DNA of 64,000 nucleotides from Hymenobacter guriensis (GTDB lineage: Bacteria > Bacteroidota > Bacteroidia > Cytophagales > Hymenobacteraceae). The stretch is from the NCBI RefSeq assembly GCF_015773195.1, contig NZ_JADWYK010000004.1, positions 1 through 64,000 on the forward strand. The letters run 5' to 3'. This document shows positions 35,390 through 44,609 of the stretch, piece by piece (positions within the stretch are counted from its first letter, which is position 1; every line of letters starts with the position of its first letter). The notes under the pieces are model-generated. The model did no database searches. It saw only the letters and a program-made list of their open reading frames with translations, and was not told the origin of the DNA. A program made the position numbers and the translations under genes.

Positions 35390-36127
35390 CTACCATCCGC
35401 TGGCTAGGGCATCGGCTACGTGCAGGGTTTTGATGGGCTTATTTTCGCGGCGGATATAGGCGTCGAGGTGCATGAGACAGCTCGTGTCGGTGCTGATAAT
35501 GTACTGGGCACCGGTAGCCAAGGCATGCTCCACCTTCTGCTGGGCCATGGCCACCGAAATAGCCTCGAACTTGACGGCAAAGGTGCCGCCGAATCCACAA
35601 CAGGTTTCGTTGTCAGCCATTTCCACTCGCTCCAAACCAGTTACAGCATCCAGCAACAGCCGTGGTGCTTCCTTGATGCCGCACTCGCGCAGGGCCGAGC
35701 AGGAGTCGTGGTAGGTATACTGTCCCGCCAGCGCGGAGCCGGGGATTTCGGTGATGCCCAGCACGTCTACCAGAAATTCGGTTAGCTCGAAGATGCGGCG
35801 CTGCAGGCCGTAGTAGCGGGGCTGGTCGTCGGTGCCCTCAAACAACTCGGCGTAGGCGTTGCGCACCATGCCCACGCAGGAAGCCGAGGGGCTCACCACA
35901 TAGCGGTCAGACGCGCCGGCTGGGAAGTCGTGCAGGAACTTGCGGGCTACGGTGCAGGCTTCGGTTTTATAGCCGGCATTGTAGGCGGGCTGGCCGCAGC
36001 AGGTCTGGTTGGCGTTGTAGTGCACTTCGCAGCCCACGGCTTCCAGCACTTTCACCATGTTCATGGCTGTGTGCGGGAAAATCTGGTCTACAAAGCAGGG
36101 AATGAACAGGTCGACGGCAATGGGCAT
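35390..36127 (-). CDS. LutA/YkgE-type Fe-S cysteine-rich-domain protein
   Basis: 245 residues with two CCG (cysteine-rich) domains: CFVDQIFPHTAMNMV, NQTCCGQPAYNAGY and, in the second half, YHDSCSALREC and NETCCGFGGTFAVK. Such domains bind an iron-sulfur or haem-linked centre; the family member LutA is a subunit of an L-lactate oxidising complex, usually encoded with lutB and lutC. Those partners are not beside it. Cytosolic. ATG at 36127. The next minus-strand gene upstream is a membrane protein with no known link. Confidence 0.8.
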   Translation of the reverse strand: MPIAVDLFIPCFVDQIFPHTAMNMVKVLEAVGCEVHYNANQTCCGQPAYNAGYKTEACTVARKFLHDFPAGASDRYVVSPSASCVGMVRNAYAELFEGTDDQPRYYGLQRRIFELTEFLVDVLGITEIPGSALAGQYTYHDSCSALRECGIKEAPRLLLDAVTGLERVEMADNETCCGFGGTFAVKFEAISVAMAQQKVEHALATGAQYIISTDTSCLMHLDAYIRRENKPIKTLHVADALASGW

Positions 36128-36154
36128 GGCTGGCGGCGGAAAGCGCGAAACAGA

Positions 36155-36739
36155 TTAAGCAGTGCGCCGGCGAAAGTACGGCTTCAGCGCCGTTCGTACG
36201 TGCCGGTTGGCAAGTAACAGGGCAATGGGCAGCAGCCCCAGCAACCCAAAAGCTACCGCGCCCATTTGGTTTTCCGTGCGGGTATGGTTGTAGGAAAGCA
36301 GTACTTGCCCCTGTTTTTCCAACTGATACACTTGTGCCCGGTCCGGCGCCGACTCGCGGTTGTAGTACACGCGCACCGAGTCGCCCACGTGCAACAGCCG
36401 GCGGTAGTCAACCGCCAGCTCCCCGCTCTGGCCCAGGTAGACTTCCAACGGCTCAGGCTGACCGGCCAGAGTAAACCGCAGCGTGTACGGCTCGGTGCGG
36501 CTGCTGGCGCGCTGCACTGCTACTTGTTCCAGTACCCCATCAAGGCGCGTCAGATCGTCCATCGGGCGCGTAGACCGGTACCAAAGCAAGCCCGCGCCGG
36601 CCAGCATTCCCACTACCAACACGAGTATCCAGATAAGCGCCTGGCCTACTTTAGGCTGCGCTTTCTGAGCGGCAGCATAACGCTGGCGGCGTTCCTGCTG
36701 CCGCTGCTGGTATGCGGGCTTTGCTGGTCGCGTAGGCAT
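36155..36739 (-). CDS. Hypothetical protein with two membrane segments
   Basis: 194 residues. A basic N-terminus (QRQQERRQRYAAAQKAQPK), a membrane segment (ALIWILVLVVGMLAGAGLLW), a periplasmic loop of about 100 residues (VDYRRLLHVGDSVRVYYN) and a second segment (VAFGLLGLLPIALLLANR) before a short basic tail. The loop with a V-G-D-x-V-x-V-Y-Y strand pattern recalls DUF3592 proteins, a guess. The start overlaps the HMG-CoA lyase stop by one base (TAATG), so the two are translationally coupled. Function unknown. Confidence 0.7.
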   Translation of the reverse strand: MPTRPAKPAYQQRQQERRQRYAAAQKAQPKVGQALIWILVLVVGMLAGAGLLWYRSTRPMDDLTRLDGVLEQVAVQRASSRTEPYTLRFTLAGQPEPLEVYLGQSGELAVDYRRLLHVGDSVRVYYNRESAPDRAQVYQLEKQGQVLLSYNHTRTENQMGAVAFGLLGLLPIALLLANRHVRTALKPYFRRRTA

Positions 36740-37590
36740 TAGTGCCCGGCAAAAATCTGCTGATTCAGCCTCTCCGCTTCGGCCAGGGCCTCCAGGTTCA
36801 GGTGCAGCTCCTCTCCCGCTTGGGCGGCATATTCGATGAGCCGCTCGGTGGGCATGTTCCCGGTGAGGGCATCGGCAGCCATGGGACAGCCGCCGTAGCC
36901 GCCCAAGGCGCCGTCAAAACGGCGGCAGCCAGCCTCGTACGCGGCCTGCACTTTCTCGCGCCAGCTTTCGGGCGTGGTGTGCAGGTGGGCCCCAAATTCA
37001 ATGTGCGGAAACGCTGCCGACAGCTCCCGGAACGGCGGGGCAATGGTAGCCGGCGTACTCGCCCCAATGGTATCCGACAACGCCACAATACCGACGCCCA
37101 GCGCATCGAGCTTCTGGGTGAACTCGCCCAGCACGACGGGGCTCCAGGCGTCGCCGTAGGGGTTGCCGAAGCCCATGCTCAGGTATACCACCTGCTCCTG
37201 GCCGGTGCGGGCGCACAGCTCCTGCATGCGGGCCACGTCGTCGAGGGCCTGGGCTATGCTTTTGTTGGTATTTCGCTGCTGAAACGTCTCGGAAACCGAG
37301 AGTGGGAAGCCGATGTAGCGAATCTGGGGGTGCTGGGCGGCGGTTTCGGCCCCGCGCAGGTTGGCTACGATGGCCAGCAGCCGCGTGCCCGACTGGCTCA
37401 GGTCCAGCCCTTCCAGCACCTCGGCGGTGTCGGCGAGCTGCGGAATGGCTTTGGGCGAAACGAACGAGCCGAAGTCCAGGGTGTCAAACCCTACCCGTAG
37501 CAGGGCATTGAGGTAAGCGGTTTTCTGGGTGGTGGGAATGAACGTGGTCCAGCCCTGCATGGCGTCGCGGGGGCATTCAACGAGTTTCAT
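36739..37590 (-). CDS. Hydroxymethylglutaryl-CoA lyase
   Basis: 283 residues from the ATG at 37590, which starts the family's KLVECPRDAMQGW. Cleaves 3-hydroxy-3-methylglutaryl-CoA to acetyl-CoA and acetoacetate, the last step of leucine breakdown. The HMGL-like TIM barrel has ECPRDAMQ, VYLSMGFGNPYGD, GAHLHTTPESW and the signature loop FDGALGGYGGCPMA with its reactive Cys. Bacteroidota commonly carry this shorter form. The 3' end overlaps a membrane-protein gene by one base. TACCTTTA lies just upstream as a possible -7 box. Confidence 0.9.
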   Translation of the reverse strand: MKLVECPRDAMQGWTTFIPTTQKTAYLNALLRVGFDTLDFGSFVSPKAIPQLADTAEVLEGLDLSQSGTRLLAIVANLRGAETAAQHPQIRYIGFPLSVSETFQQRNTNKSIAQALDDVARMQELCARTGQEQVVYLSMGFGNPYGDAWSPVVLGEFTQKLDALGVGIVALSDTIGASTPATIAPPFRELSAAFPHIEFGAHLHTTPESWREKVQAAYEAGCRRFDGALGGYGGCPMAADALTGNMPTERLIEYAAQAGEELHLNLEALAEAERLNQQIFAGH

Positions 37591-37662
37591 AGGCGGCGGG
37601 AAATGGGTGGAACGTAAAGGTAGAATCCTGCCCCGACAAACCACCAGCCCCTGCCTTAGCAG

Positions 37663-38640
37663 CTAGCTGCGCACGATGCCGTAGCGGCCACCTTTCACGT
37701 CCAGAATCAGCGCGCCGCCTACGAAAGGCTCGTTGCCCAGCATGCCATCCATGCCCGAAAAGCGCATCAGCGTTTCCTGCATCAGGTTCATGCCGGTCAT
37801 GTACGTGACGGTGCCCAGCGGTACTTCGGCAGTACCGAAGCGGAACCGGGAGGCAGTAGGTGCGGTGTACAGCAGCAGTTTTTTCCCCCAGGAGTTGGTG
37901 GTATCGGTGCGGGTGGGAGCCCCGGGCGTGGCCATTTCCTGCCAGTTATCCTGGCTGGTGAGCAGGTTGTAGGCACTGGCTCCCGAGTCGAACAACAGTT
38001 GGCGGGGCTGACCATCCAGGGTGGCATCGAGCAATACGCGACGCTCTTTGAAAGCCAGCGGAGCAAACGTGGCACGGGAGGCCAGCGCCGCCGGCACTTC
38101 GTTGCCCAGGGTGAAGCGGCCGGCGGCGTAGTCGAGCACCAGCACGCGGCCATCCAGGGCATCGGTTCCCAGGGAGCCGATGATATAGGGCGCGAGGGAG
38201 TCGGCGGGCATAGTACCCGTTCCGTTGATAATCACCTTCGTGTTGCCAACGGCTACCTGGGCGCCGCCCAAAGCAAAGCGAAACTCGGGCACTAGGTTTC
38301 CCTGGAGCTTCAGGCTGGTACCCAGGCTGGGATAATGACGGGTAAGCGTGTCCAGTTGGTTGGCGTAGAGCACGGTGTACGGGGCACCGGTGTCTACCTG
38401 CAGGTAGCAGGTGCGGGGGCAGTTGGGCAGCCGCACGGGTACCAAGAGCCCGGCGTGGGGTACAGCAGGCTTGGCCGTGGTATCGGCCCACCAGCGCAGG
38501 TCGCCGGAGGCGGGCAGGCCCGCTACAGTCAGTTGGTTGGCGGGTGGGGCAAACTTCTGCTTCATGTAGAAGTAGCCACCAATACCGCTCAGCACGAGGA
38601 GCAGCAGAACGGAAAGCAGGATTTTGGCAAGCGTTTTCAT
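37663..38640 (-). CDS. Retropepsin-like aspartyl protease, membrane-anchored
   Basis: 325 residues. Signal anchor KTLAKILLSVLLLLVLSGIG, then two copies of the aspartyl protease signature: YLQVDTGAPYTVL and LLFDSGASAYNLL, about 125 residues apart, as in pepsin-like retropepsin relatives of bacteria. Strands between and after them fit a two-lobed fold. The location is inner membrane facing the periplasm. Substrate unknown. ATG at 38640. The gene is 72 bases from the HMG-CoA lyase start and not clearly in the same unit. Confidence 0.8.
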   Translation of the reverse strand: MKTLAKILLSVLLLLVLSGIGGYFYMKQKFAPPANQLTVAGLPASGDLRWWADTTAKPAVPHAGLLVPVRLPNCPRTCYLQVDTGAPYTVLYANQLDTLTRHYPSLGTSLKLQGNLVPEFRFALGGAQVAVGNTKVIINGTGTMPADSLAPYIIGSLGTDALDGRVLVLDYAAGRFTLGNEVPAALASRATFAPLAFKERRVLLDATLDGQPRQLLFDSGASAYNLLTSQDNWQEMATPGAPTRTDTTNSWGKKLLLYTAPTASRFRFGTAEVPLGTVTYMTGMNLMQETLMRFSGMDGMLGNEPFVGGALILDVKGGRYGIVRS

Positions 38641-38764
38641 AGCGGGAAAAGAGAGGGTTAGAAGACGGAGGCAAACCTAGCCGCATTCGTCTCCGGCCCC
38701 TGCGTCATTTTGCCGCCATTTCCCCGCCATTTCTCGCAACCCGCTTTTTAGCAGATACTTGCCC

Positions 38765-39532
38765 TTACAGCCGAATCCGATAAATATTCAGATTACCACG
38801 CCGAAGCTGCCCGGCGTAGTAGACAACCGTCAGCACATTGAGCAGATACGACCCGATAAACACCGCCAGATACCCGCCCCGCCACAGCGTCAGGTGCAGC
38901 GCATGCGCTACTTGGTAGCCCACCATCAGCACTATGTAAGCAAAGAAGCAGCCCACCTGCCACAGAATCTGAAAGCCCAGCACCCGCCGGCCTACTTCGG
39001 CCGCGTGCAGGATGGTGTGGCGTCGCCGCCGCCAGAGCACAAACGGCACGATGATGTTGAGCAGCGGCAGCACCAGCAGGCTCAGGGCACTCAGGTTGAG
39101 CAGCTGCAGAAACTCCGGGTCGGGCCGCAGCGGGCTGTAGTGCGTGACGACCGGCTCGGGCGGGGCAGCTACCAATGCGGTTTGCGGAGCTGGTTCCGGG
39201 GTACTCGTCAGCGCCTGCTCATCGGCCCGGCTTAGCGCCTGACCTGGCCCGGCCAAGGGCTCGGGTATTTCCGGGGCAGCCGTAAAGGGTGTTGATGCCA
39301 CTGAAGCACCGACCGGTACCGGAGCTGCTACGGGCTCAGGCTCCGCCCGGAAGTCCGCCAACGACACGCCCAGTGCGGCCGCCAGCGCCTGCAGGGTGTG
39401 GCCCCGGGGCACGGTTTCGCCCTGCTCTACTCGCTGGATGGTGCGCAGGCTCACGCCCGACTGCTCGGCCAGCATTTCCTGGGAAAGACCTTTGCTTTTG
39501 CGGAGGGCAAGGATGCGGGCAGCAGAAAACAT
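38765..39532 (-). CDS. XRE-family regulator with membrane-bound C-terminal domain
   Basis: 255 residues from the ATG at 39532. An N-terminal Cro/C1 helix-turn-helix (RKSKGLSQEMLAEQSGVSLR, then TIQRVEQGE, residues about 9-40), a long Pro/Ala-rich linker to about 130, and three to four hydrophobic segments with a DUF4870-like pattern (LLVLPLLNIIVPFVLW, FAYIVLMVGYQVAHALHL). The protein could bind DNA from the membrane. The target genes are not clear; the divergent M23 gene at 39696 is a candidate. A composite of this type is seen in other Bacteroidota. Confidence 0.8.
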   Translation of the reverse strand: MFSAARILALRKSKGLSQEMLAEQSGVSLRTIQRVEQGETVPRGHTLQALAAALGVSLADFRAEPEPVAAPVPVGASVASTPFTAAPEIPEPLAGPGQALSRADEQALTSTPEPAPQTALVAAPPEPVVTHYSPLRPDPEFLQLLNLSALSLLVLPLLNIIVPFVLWRRRRHTILHAAEVGRRVLGFQILWQVGCFFAYIVLMVGYQVAHALHLTLWRGGYLAVFIGSYLLNVLTVVYYAGQLRRGNLNIYRIRL

Positions 39533-39695
39533 AAGCGAAAACGAAACAACGAAAACAGGGCAATGATACAGCTTTCCGCCGCCGCGCTCTGAATTCGGGG
39601 TGGCATTTTCGGATAAATCTGTCCTTTTACCAGGCTGCTTTCCCGGCGAACTACCGCGCCCATTTCGGGGTTTTATCTGGAATTCCACTTCTTCT

Positions 39696-41042
39696 ATGTC
39701 GATTTCTCTGCGCCCCGCGCTTTATCTGTTTGTTTTCCTTGTGCTGACAGCCTGCGGCAAGCAGCAAACCCTGCAGGGCATCTTTCACCAGCCCACCACG
39801 CCCCACGAAATCTACGCCCGCCGCCTGCGCCAGGCTGGCCTCGACGGCACCGCCCTGGGCCGGGACTGGCTGAATGCCGCCGACAAGGCCCTACGTGATT
39901 CGCTGGTCGTGACGCTGCCCTTCGAGGAAACCGGCTACTTCCGGGCCGAGCGGGCTACCGCTGCTTCTTACCGCTACGCCGTACGGTCAGGCGAAACCGT
40001 GCGGGTGAGTCTAGAATTGGCGCCCGGCACCCAGGCCCATGTGTTTCTCGATGCCTTCGAGCTCCAGCCCGACCGCGCCGCACCCACCCACTTGGCTTCC
40101 GCGGACACTACTACCCTTTCCTTTAGCTACGTGGTGGAAGATGACCGGCAGCACCTGCTGCGCGTGCAGCCCGAGCTGCTGCGCACCGGCCGCTACACCC
40201 TGCGCATTCAGCGCACGCCTTCGCTTTCCTTTCCGGTGCAGGGCAAAAACGACGTGGCCGTGGGCTCGTTCTGGGGGGCTGAGCGCGACCATGGCGCCCG
40301 CCTGCACGAGGGCATCGACATCTTTGCCAGGCGCGGTACGCCGGTGGTGGCCGCCGCGGCCGGCTACATCACCCGGGTAAATGAAACCCCACGCGGAGGC
40401 AAAGTGGTCTGGCTGGCCGACGCCGCCCACGGCCAGCACATTTACTACGCCCACCTCGACCGGCAGCTGGTGCAGCCCGGCCAGCAGGTACACATCGGGG
40501 ATACCCTGGGGCTGGTAGGCAATACGGGTAACGCCCGCACCACCCAGCCCCACCTGCACTTCGGCGTGTACCGCGCCGGCCGCGGAGCCGTAGACCCCTA
40601 CCCCTTCGTGCGCCGCGCCGATGCCGCGCCCAATGCCCCGCGCAGCCTGCCCGCCCGGCTGGGCCAGTGGGTGCGCGTGCGCGACAAAGCCACCGACCTG
40701 CGCCGCAGCCCCGCTGCCAAAGCCGGGAAACTAGCCAGCCTGCCCCGCCACACGGCCCTGTACGTAGTTGGCGCCCAGGCCGAGTGGTACCGCGTTGAGC
40801 AGCCCGATGGACGAATTGGCTACCTCCCTACACGTGCCGTAACTCCCGCCGCCGAGCCCCTGTGTCGCGAAACGCTGCCGGCCGAAGCCAGGCTTTTTGC
40901 TTTACCCCAACTAGACGCGCCCCAGCTCGGTTCTTTGCCTGCGCGCAGTACCGTAGCGGTCCTGGGCGAGTTTGCGGGCTACCGGCTGGTGCGGGAAAGC
41001 GGCGGCGGGCTGGGCTGGCTGCCGGCCGGCCAAAAATCGTAA
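39696..41042 (+). CDS. M23 family metallopeptidase lipoprotein with SH3-like tail
   Basis: 448 residues from the ATG at 39696. Lipoprotein signal (FVFLVLTACG), a 190-residue N-terminal domain, and an LytM-type catalytic domain with metal ligands His204 and Asp208 in RLHEGIDIF and His286/His288 in PHLHFGV. Two SH3-like segments follow (WVRVRDKATDLRR and later LGSLPARSTVAVLG). The family hydrolyses peptidoglycan cross-bridges; the lipid anchor places it at the outer membrane. Divergent from the XRE gene. Terminator at 41188. Confidence 0.88.
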   Translation: MSISLRPALYLFVFLVLTACGKQQTLQGIFHQPTTPHEIYARRLRQAGLDGTALGRDWLNAADKALRDSLVVTLPFEETGYFRAERATAASYRYAVRSGETVRVSLELAPGTQAHVFLDAFELQPDRAAPTHLASADTTTLSFSYVVEDDRQHLLRVQPELLRTGRYTLRIQRTPSLSFPVQGKNDVAVGSFWGAERDHGARLHEGIDIFARRGTPVVAAAAGYITRVNETPRGGKVVWLADAAHGQHIYYAHLDRQLVQPGQQVHIGDTLGLVGNTGNARTTQPHLHFGVYRAGRGAVDPYPFVRRADAAPNAPRSLPARLGQWVRVRDKATDLRRSPAAKAGKLASLPRHTALYVVGAQAEWYRVEQPDGRIGYLPTRAVTPAAEPLCRETLPAEARLFALPQLDAPQLGSLPARSTVAVLGEFAGYRLVRESGGGLGWLPAGQKS

Positions 41043-41187
41043 CTCTTCCTTGCTTCTTCACCGTGTCTTCACGCGACTGCGCTAGCTTAGCTGCGGTGAA
41101 TTGGAAGTGGTATGGGGCAGTTCCGGTTGCTGAGAGCTGCCCCGTATTTCCGATGCCAAACCAGTCGTTTGCTCTCCTTATTCATAC

Positions 41188-41220
41188 AAAAGCTCCAGCC
41201 ATATTCTGACTGGAGCTTTT
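41188..41220. terminator. Terminator between convergent genes
   Basis: AAAAGCTCCAG pairs with CTGGAGCTTTT over an 11-base loop. The rest of 41043-41247 holds no gene. Confidence 0.8.
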
Positions 41221-41247
41221 CTTTTGATTCGGTCATTTAACTTTCTT

Positions 41248-41847
41248 CTATTCAGCTACTATCACCGCCTTATTCAGCTTGCGGGCATAGGCAATGCGCC
41301 GCTCCCGGCCGTCACTGGTTGTATAGTCGAAGCCCACGGAGCGGTTGTCTTCGCGCACGGCCTGCCAGGCGTCCTGGTCAGCTACAGTGGTTGCCTGCAT
41401 GCTGCGCGGTACGGCCGGAGAGGTGAACTTATCGGCCTGGAAGAAGCCGTTCATAGACTTGAGAATGGCAATTTCCTTGTCGCGCACGGTAGCAGCCTGA
41501 GGATCTTCCAGCTCCCGCTCGTCCAGCAGCGCTGTGGCCGGCATTACCTCGTTGCGGAGGGTGTCGCCTTTGCTGTTGATGATCAGGAAGCGGGCCTGGC
41601 TGTTGATGATCTTGGTGCCTTGCAGCAACAATACAAACTGGTCTTTCGACTTGGGGTCGGAGAATTCATGGCTGGTGCGCACGGCATTCAGCACGCTGGT
41701 GGGCGTGAGGCGGGCACGCTGGCCTTCGGGGGTGGGAGTAAATACCCGGTCAGCATTCTTGGACGTGGCCGATTCGCGCTCGGTAGTGATACAGGAAGCC
41801 TGCATCAATAAGAAGCCGAAGGACACGGGGAGCAGCAGTTTTTTCAT
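41248..41847 (-). CDS. Hypothetical lipoprotein
   Basis: 199 residues from the ATG at 41847. Lipoprotein signal KKLLLPVSFGFLLMQASC (Cys at 19), then a soluble alpha/beta domain with SKDQFVLLLQGTKIINSQAR, FLIINSKGDTLRNEV and a helical C-terminal part (TVRDKEIAILKSMNGFF). Upstream frame to 42075 is not supported by a better start. No known family seen. Located at the inner or outer membrane by its lipid anchor. Opposite strand to the preceding M23 gene; the two share a terminator. Confidence 0.65.
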   Translation of the reverse strand: MKKLLLPVSFGFLLMQASCITTERESATSKNADRVFTPTPEGQRARLTPTSVLNAVRTSHEFSDPKSKDQFVLLLQGTKIINSQARFLIINSKGDTLRNEVMPATALLDERELEDPQAATVRDKEIAILKSMNGFFQADKFTSPAVPRSMQATTVADQDAWQAVREDNRSVGFDYTTSDGRERRIAYARKLNKAVIVAE

Positions 41848-42023
41848 GGGAAGAGCGAAACGGTGTCGGGCAAAAAGAAACCGGGATAAAGCCGCTACGC
41901 CGGTTGGCGAAGCGGCAGCGGGCCGCCGGATGCAGTAAACGGCCCGACAAAAGTGCAATAAGAGGGCAATGTAGGGGCACATACGGCAAAGGATGTTGGA
42001 AGTTAGCCTTTGCCGGCCCGTTG

Positions 42024-42734
42024 TCAGAACCAGCCCAGCTCCAGGCCTACTGTCCAGCGTGGCGGCTCCGCCCAACCGGTGGTTTCGGCACCCTGCCAGC
42101 TGGTGGAAAAGCGCCGTCGGGCTACCACGGCGTACCGGTCGGAGCCCAGACGGGCACTAACTCCATAGGACCACCGGGCAGCGTACGGCAGGCCCCGCTC
42201 AGTTACTTTCACCACCTTAGGGCCGGCGGCAGGGCGGTCTTTGTAGCTGTGCAGCGTGGAAAAAACCCAGCCGCCCCAGCCGCCCACATCCACGTAGCGG
42301 CCGATGACGTTGCCGCGCCGGCCCACGTTCAGGCGCAGAAAAGGTTCGACCTGTACCTGCTGCCAGGTTAGGCTTTCCTGGTCGTACTGGGCGGCAGTGG
42401 GCAGCTGCTTGGAACCGCCCTGGTCGAGCCGGTAAGTAAGGCGGCAGTACTGCCCATTCAGTCCCAGTGCCAGCGGCTGGCTTAGCCGCCACTTCTGGCG
42501 CCAGCCCAGGAACAGCTCCCCCGAGGCACCGTAGCGTAGCGGCATAGCAACTGCACTGGCCCCCACCACCGGCGCGTAGCCAATGTACCCATGTCCGTAG
42601 CGGACGCGGTTGGGGCCGGAGCGCTGCACGGCCGTATCGGCGGCTACATCTCCCTGAAACAGCACGCGCTGCGCGGCCACGGGCAGGCAGCTCCCAAGGC
42701 CCACAACCGTGCTCAACAGTAGGCTTTTCTTCAT
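42024..42734 (-). CDS. Outer-membrane beta-barrel-like protein
   Basis: 236 residues. Signal peptide KKSLLLSTVVGLGSCLPVAA, mature part made of alternating strands with Gly/Tyr/Arg turns (LFLGWRQKWRL, PLALGLNGQYCRLTYRLDQG, VEPFLRLNVGRRG, WTVGLELGWF) and a C-terminal aromatic residue, as for outer-membrane barrels. The ATG at 42734 overlaps the stop of the subtilase gene (ATGA), so translation is coupled and the proteins may act together. No family name is assigned. Confidence 0.7.
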   Translation of the reverse strand: MKKSLLLSTVVGLGSCLPVAAQRVLFQGDVAADTAVQRSGPNRVRYGHGYIGYAPVVGASAVAMPLRYGASGELFLGWRQKWRLSQPLALGLNGQYCRLTYRLDQGGSKQLPTAAQYDQESLTWQQVQVEPFLRLNVGRRGNVIGRYVDVGGWGGWVFSTLHSYKDRPAAGPKVVKVTERGLPYAARWSYGVSARLGSDRYAVVARRRFSTSWQGAETTGWAEPPRWTVGLELGWF

Positions 42735-44452
42735 GGCTGCACGGTATAAGCCTGGGTGTAGCCGTTCAGCGAAGCCCGCACGGTATCATGGGGCCGCAGC
42801 TGCGCCAAGGGAAAACGGGCCACCAGGCGCTGTTTTACTTCCCGGATTTCATAGGTACGCAGCACCCCGCGCACATCGGCTACGTGCAGGTACAGGTAGC
42901 CCGGAGCTTGCCCCACGGCCGCCGTCGGGGTATCATCGTCGAGCAGCTGCCCCACGGCGGGTGCAGGCTCCGAGTTTTCAGGTAGCGGCGGCAAGTCACC
43001 CGCCGGTTGGCGCACGACTATCGACAGGGTGGAATCGGTGCGCACGAAATCGAACGTAGGTTCTGGGTTAACAGCCGGCGCGGCCAGGAAACGGGCGGCG
43101 CCGGGCACCCCGTAGCCCTGGGCGTAATCGAAGTACGGGTATAGGCTGCCAGCTTGCTGCAGGGCCTGAAACAGCTGCATAACGGTGAACTGACGCTGCT
43201 GCTGCCAGAAGCAGGCGGCCAGCCCGGCCACCAGCGGGCTGGCAAACGACGTACCCTCCGTCCGCTCGTAGCCACCGGGCACGGCCGTAATAGCTTCGCC
43301 AAAGGCAGCCACATTGGGCTTCAGGCGCCGGTCGGCAGTGGGCCCGCGCGAGGAAAAGCTTTCCGGCAGCCAGGTTGCCGGGTCGATACCGCCTACGGAA
43401 AGCACGGAATCCTGGTCGGCGGGCGTGCCCACGATGCCCCAGCGGCTGTCCTCGCCGTCGTTGCCGGCCGCGCACACCACCAGGATGCCTTTGCGCACGG
43501 CCAGCGCGGCGGCGCGGGCTACCAGGCTGGTGCGGCCGTTCATCTGCTCCCGAAAATAGCGCCGCTCGGTGTAGCCCAAAGATGAGTTGATGATGTCGGC
43601 CCCATTGCGGTCAGCCCACTCCACGGCGGCCAGCCAGGCTTCTTCCTCGCTGTACCGCTCACTTACTTCGCGCTCGGTGCGGGCCAGCAGAAACTCCGCT
43701 TCCGGGGCCAGGCCCAGGGCAGTGCTATCGGGCAGGCGGCCGGCCAGGCAGGAAAGTACCTGGGTGCCGTGGGTGCCGTAGCCATATACAAAAGGCCGCT
43801 GGCGGATAAAGTCCCAGGTGGCCGCCACCTTTTGGCCAGCGCGCAAGTGCCCGAAGGCCGGATGCACATCGGTACCCAGAAAACCTACGTCGAAGATGGC
43901 AATGCGCAGGCCCCGGCCCGTGAGGCGGGCCCGCCGCAGCTGCGCGGCACCCAGGGCGCCCGTCTGCTGGCGGGCCAGCAGCTGGTCGGTTTCGGAAAGT
44001 GTGCTTTCAGCTGTTGAATGAGAAGCCGAAGCAGCCGGCCGGGCATCGGGCGTGGAGGCGGAGGTGCGCGCAACCACGGCCTCCACGCCCGGCAGGAGGC
44101 GCAGGGCCGCCGCCTGGGCAGGCGTAGCATGGCAGGCCACGGCGTTGCACCAACGGCTCACAAACGTGACGGTGTCGGCATGCTGCCGGATGGCCTGCAC
44201 ATAGGCCGGGGGCACGGGAAAATCGGTGCTGTCGGCGGGCGGCAGGTGCTGGCGCAGGCGGCGCTGCTGGGCAGCCGGCGTGAAATACGCAGCCGCATCG
44301 AGCGTGCTTCCCTTCTTGTTGCGCAGCAGCACCCAGTACGGAGCGGCGGGCGGCGGGCCGGGGGCCGCCAGGGTCGGGCCGGCGAAGCTGGCCAGCACAA
44401 GTAAGCGTATGTTTTTTCGGATTTGGCGGCTGAAGGCCAGACAACACTGCAT
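42731..44452 (-). CDS. S8 family subtilisin-like serine peptidase
   Basis: 573 residues from the ATG at 44452. Signal or anchor region at the N-terminus (IRLLVLASFAGPTLA), a pro-domain-like region to about residue 170, then the catalytic set Asp188 (IAIFDVGFLG), His228 (YGTHGTQ) and Ser402 (GTSFASPLVA). A beta-rich C-terminal domain of about 110 residues follows. Subtilases digest peptides; this one should act outside the cytoplasm. The stop overlaps the next gene's start by 4 bases, which supports an operon with the outer-membrane protein. No type IX sorting domain is clear. Confidence 0.9.
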   Translation of the reverse strand: MQCCLAFSRQIRKNIRLLVLASFAGPTLAAPGPPPAAPYWVLLRNKKGSTLDAAAYFTPAAQQRRLRQHLPPADSTDFPVPPAYVQAIRQHADTVTFVSRWCNAVACHATPAQAAALRLLPGVEAVVARTSASTPDARPAASASHSTAESTLSETDQLLARQQTGALGAAQLRRARLTGRGLRIAIFDVGFLGTDVHPAFGHLRAGQKVAATWDFIRQRPFVYGYGTHGTQVLSCLAGRLPDSTALGLAPEAEFLLARTEREVSERYSEEEAWLAAVEWADRNGADIINSSLGYTERRYFREQMNGRTSLVARAAALAVRKGILVVCAAGNDGEDSRWGIVGTPADQDSVLSVGGIDPATWLPESFSSRGPTADRRLKPNVAAFGEAITAVPGGYERTEGTSFASPLVAGLAACFWQQQRQFTVMQLFQALQQAGSLYPYFDYAQGYGVPGAARFLAAPAVNPEPTFDFVRTDSTLSIVVRQPAGDLPPLPENSEPAPAVGQLLDDDTPTAAVGQAPGYLYLHVADVRGVLRTYEIREVKQRLVARFPLAQLRPHDTVRASLNGYTQAYTVQP

Positions 44453-44609
44453 AGAGAATACAAGCTCCGCCCGGGGCACGGCGGGGCCGCGAAGGTACAG
44501 GTTCGGGGCGGGCAGCGCAACCAAGGGCCCCGAAGGCCTGGTAACTGCCCGGCTTCCCGGCCCGTTTCAGGCAGCAGTTCATTTGTTTTCCAACTGACTT
44601 TCCTGAATC

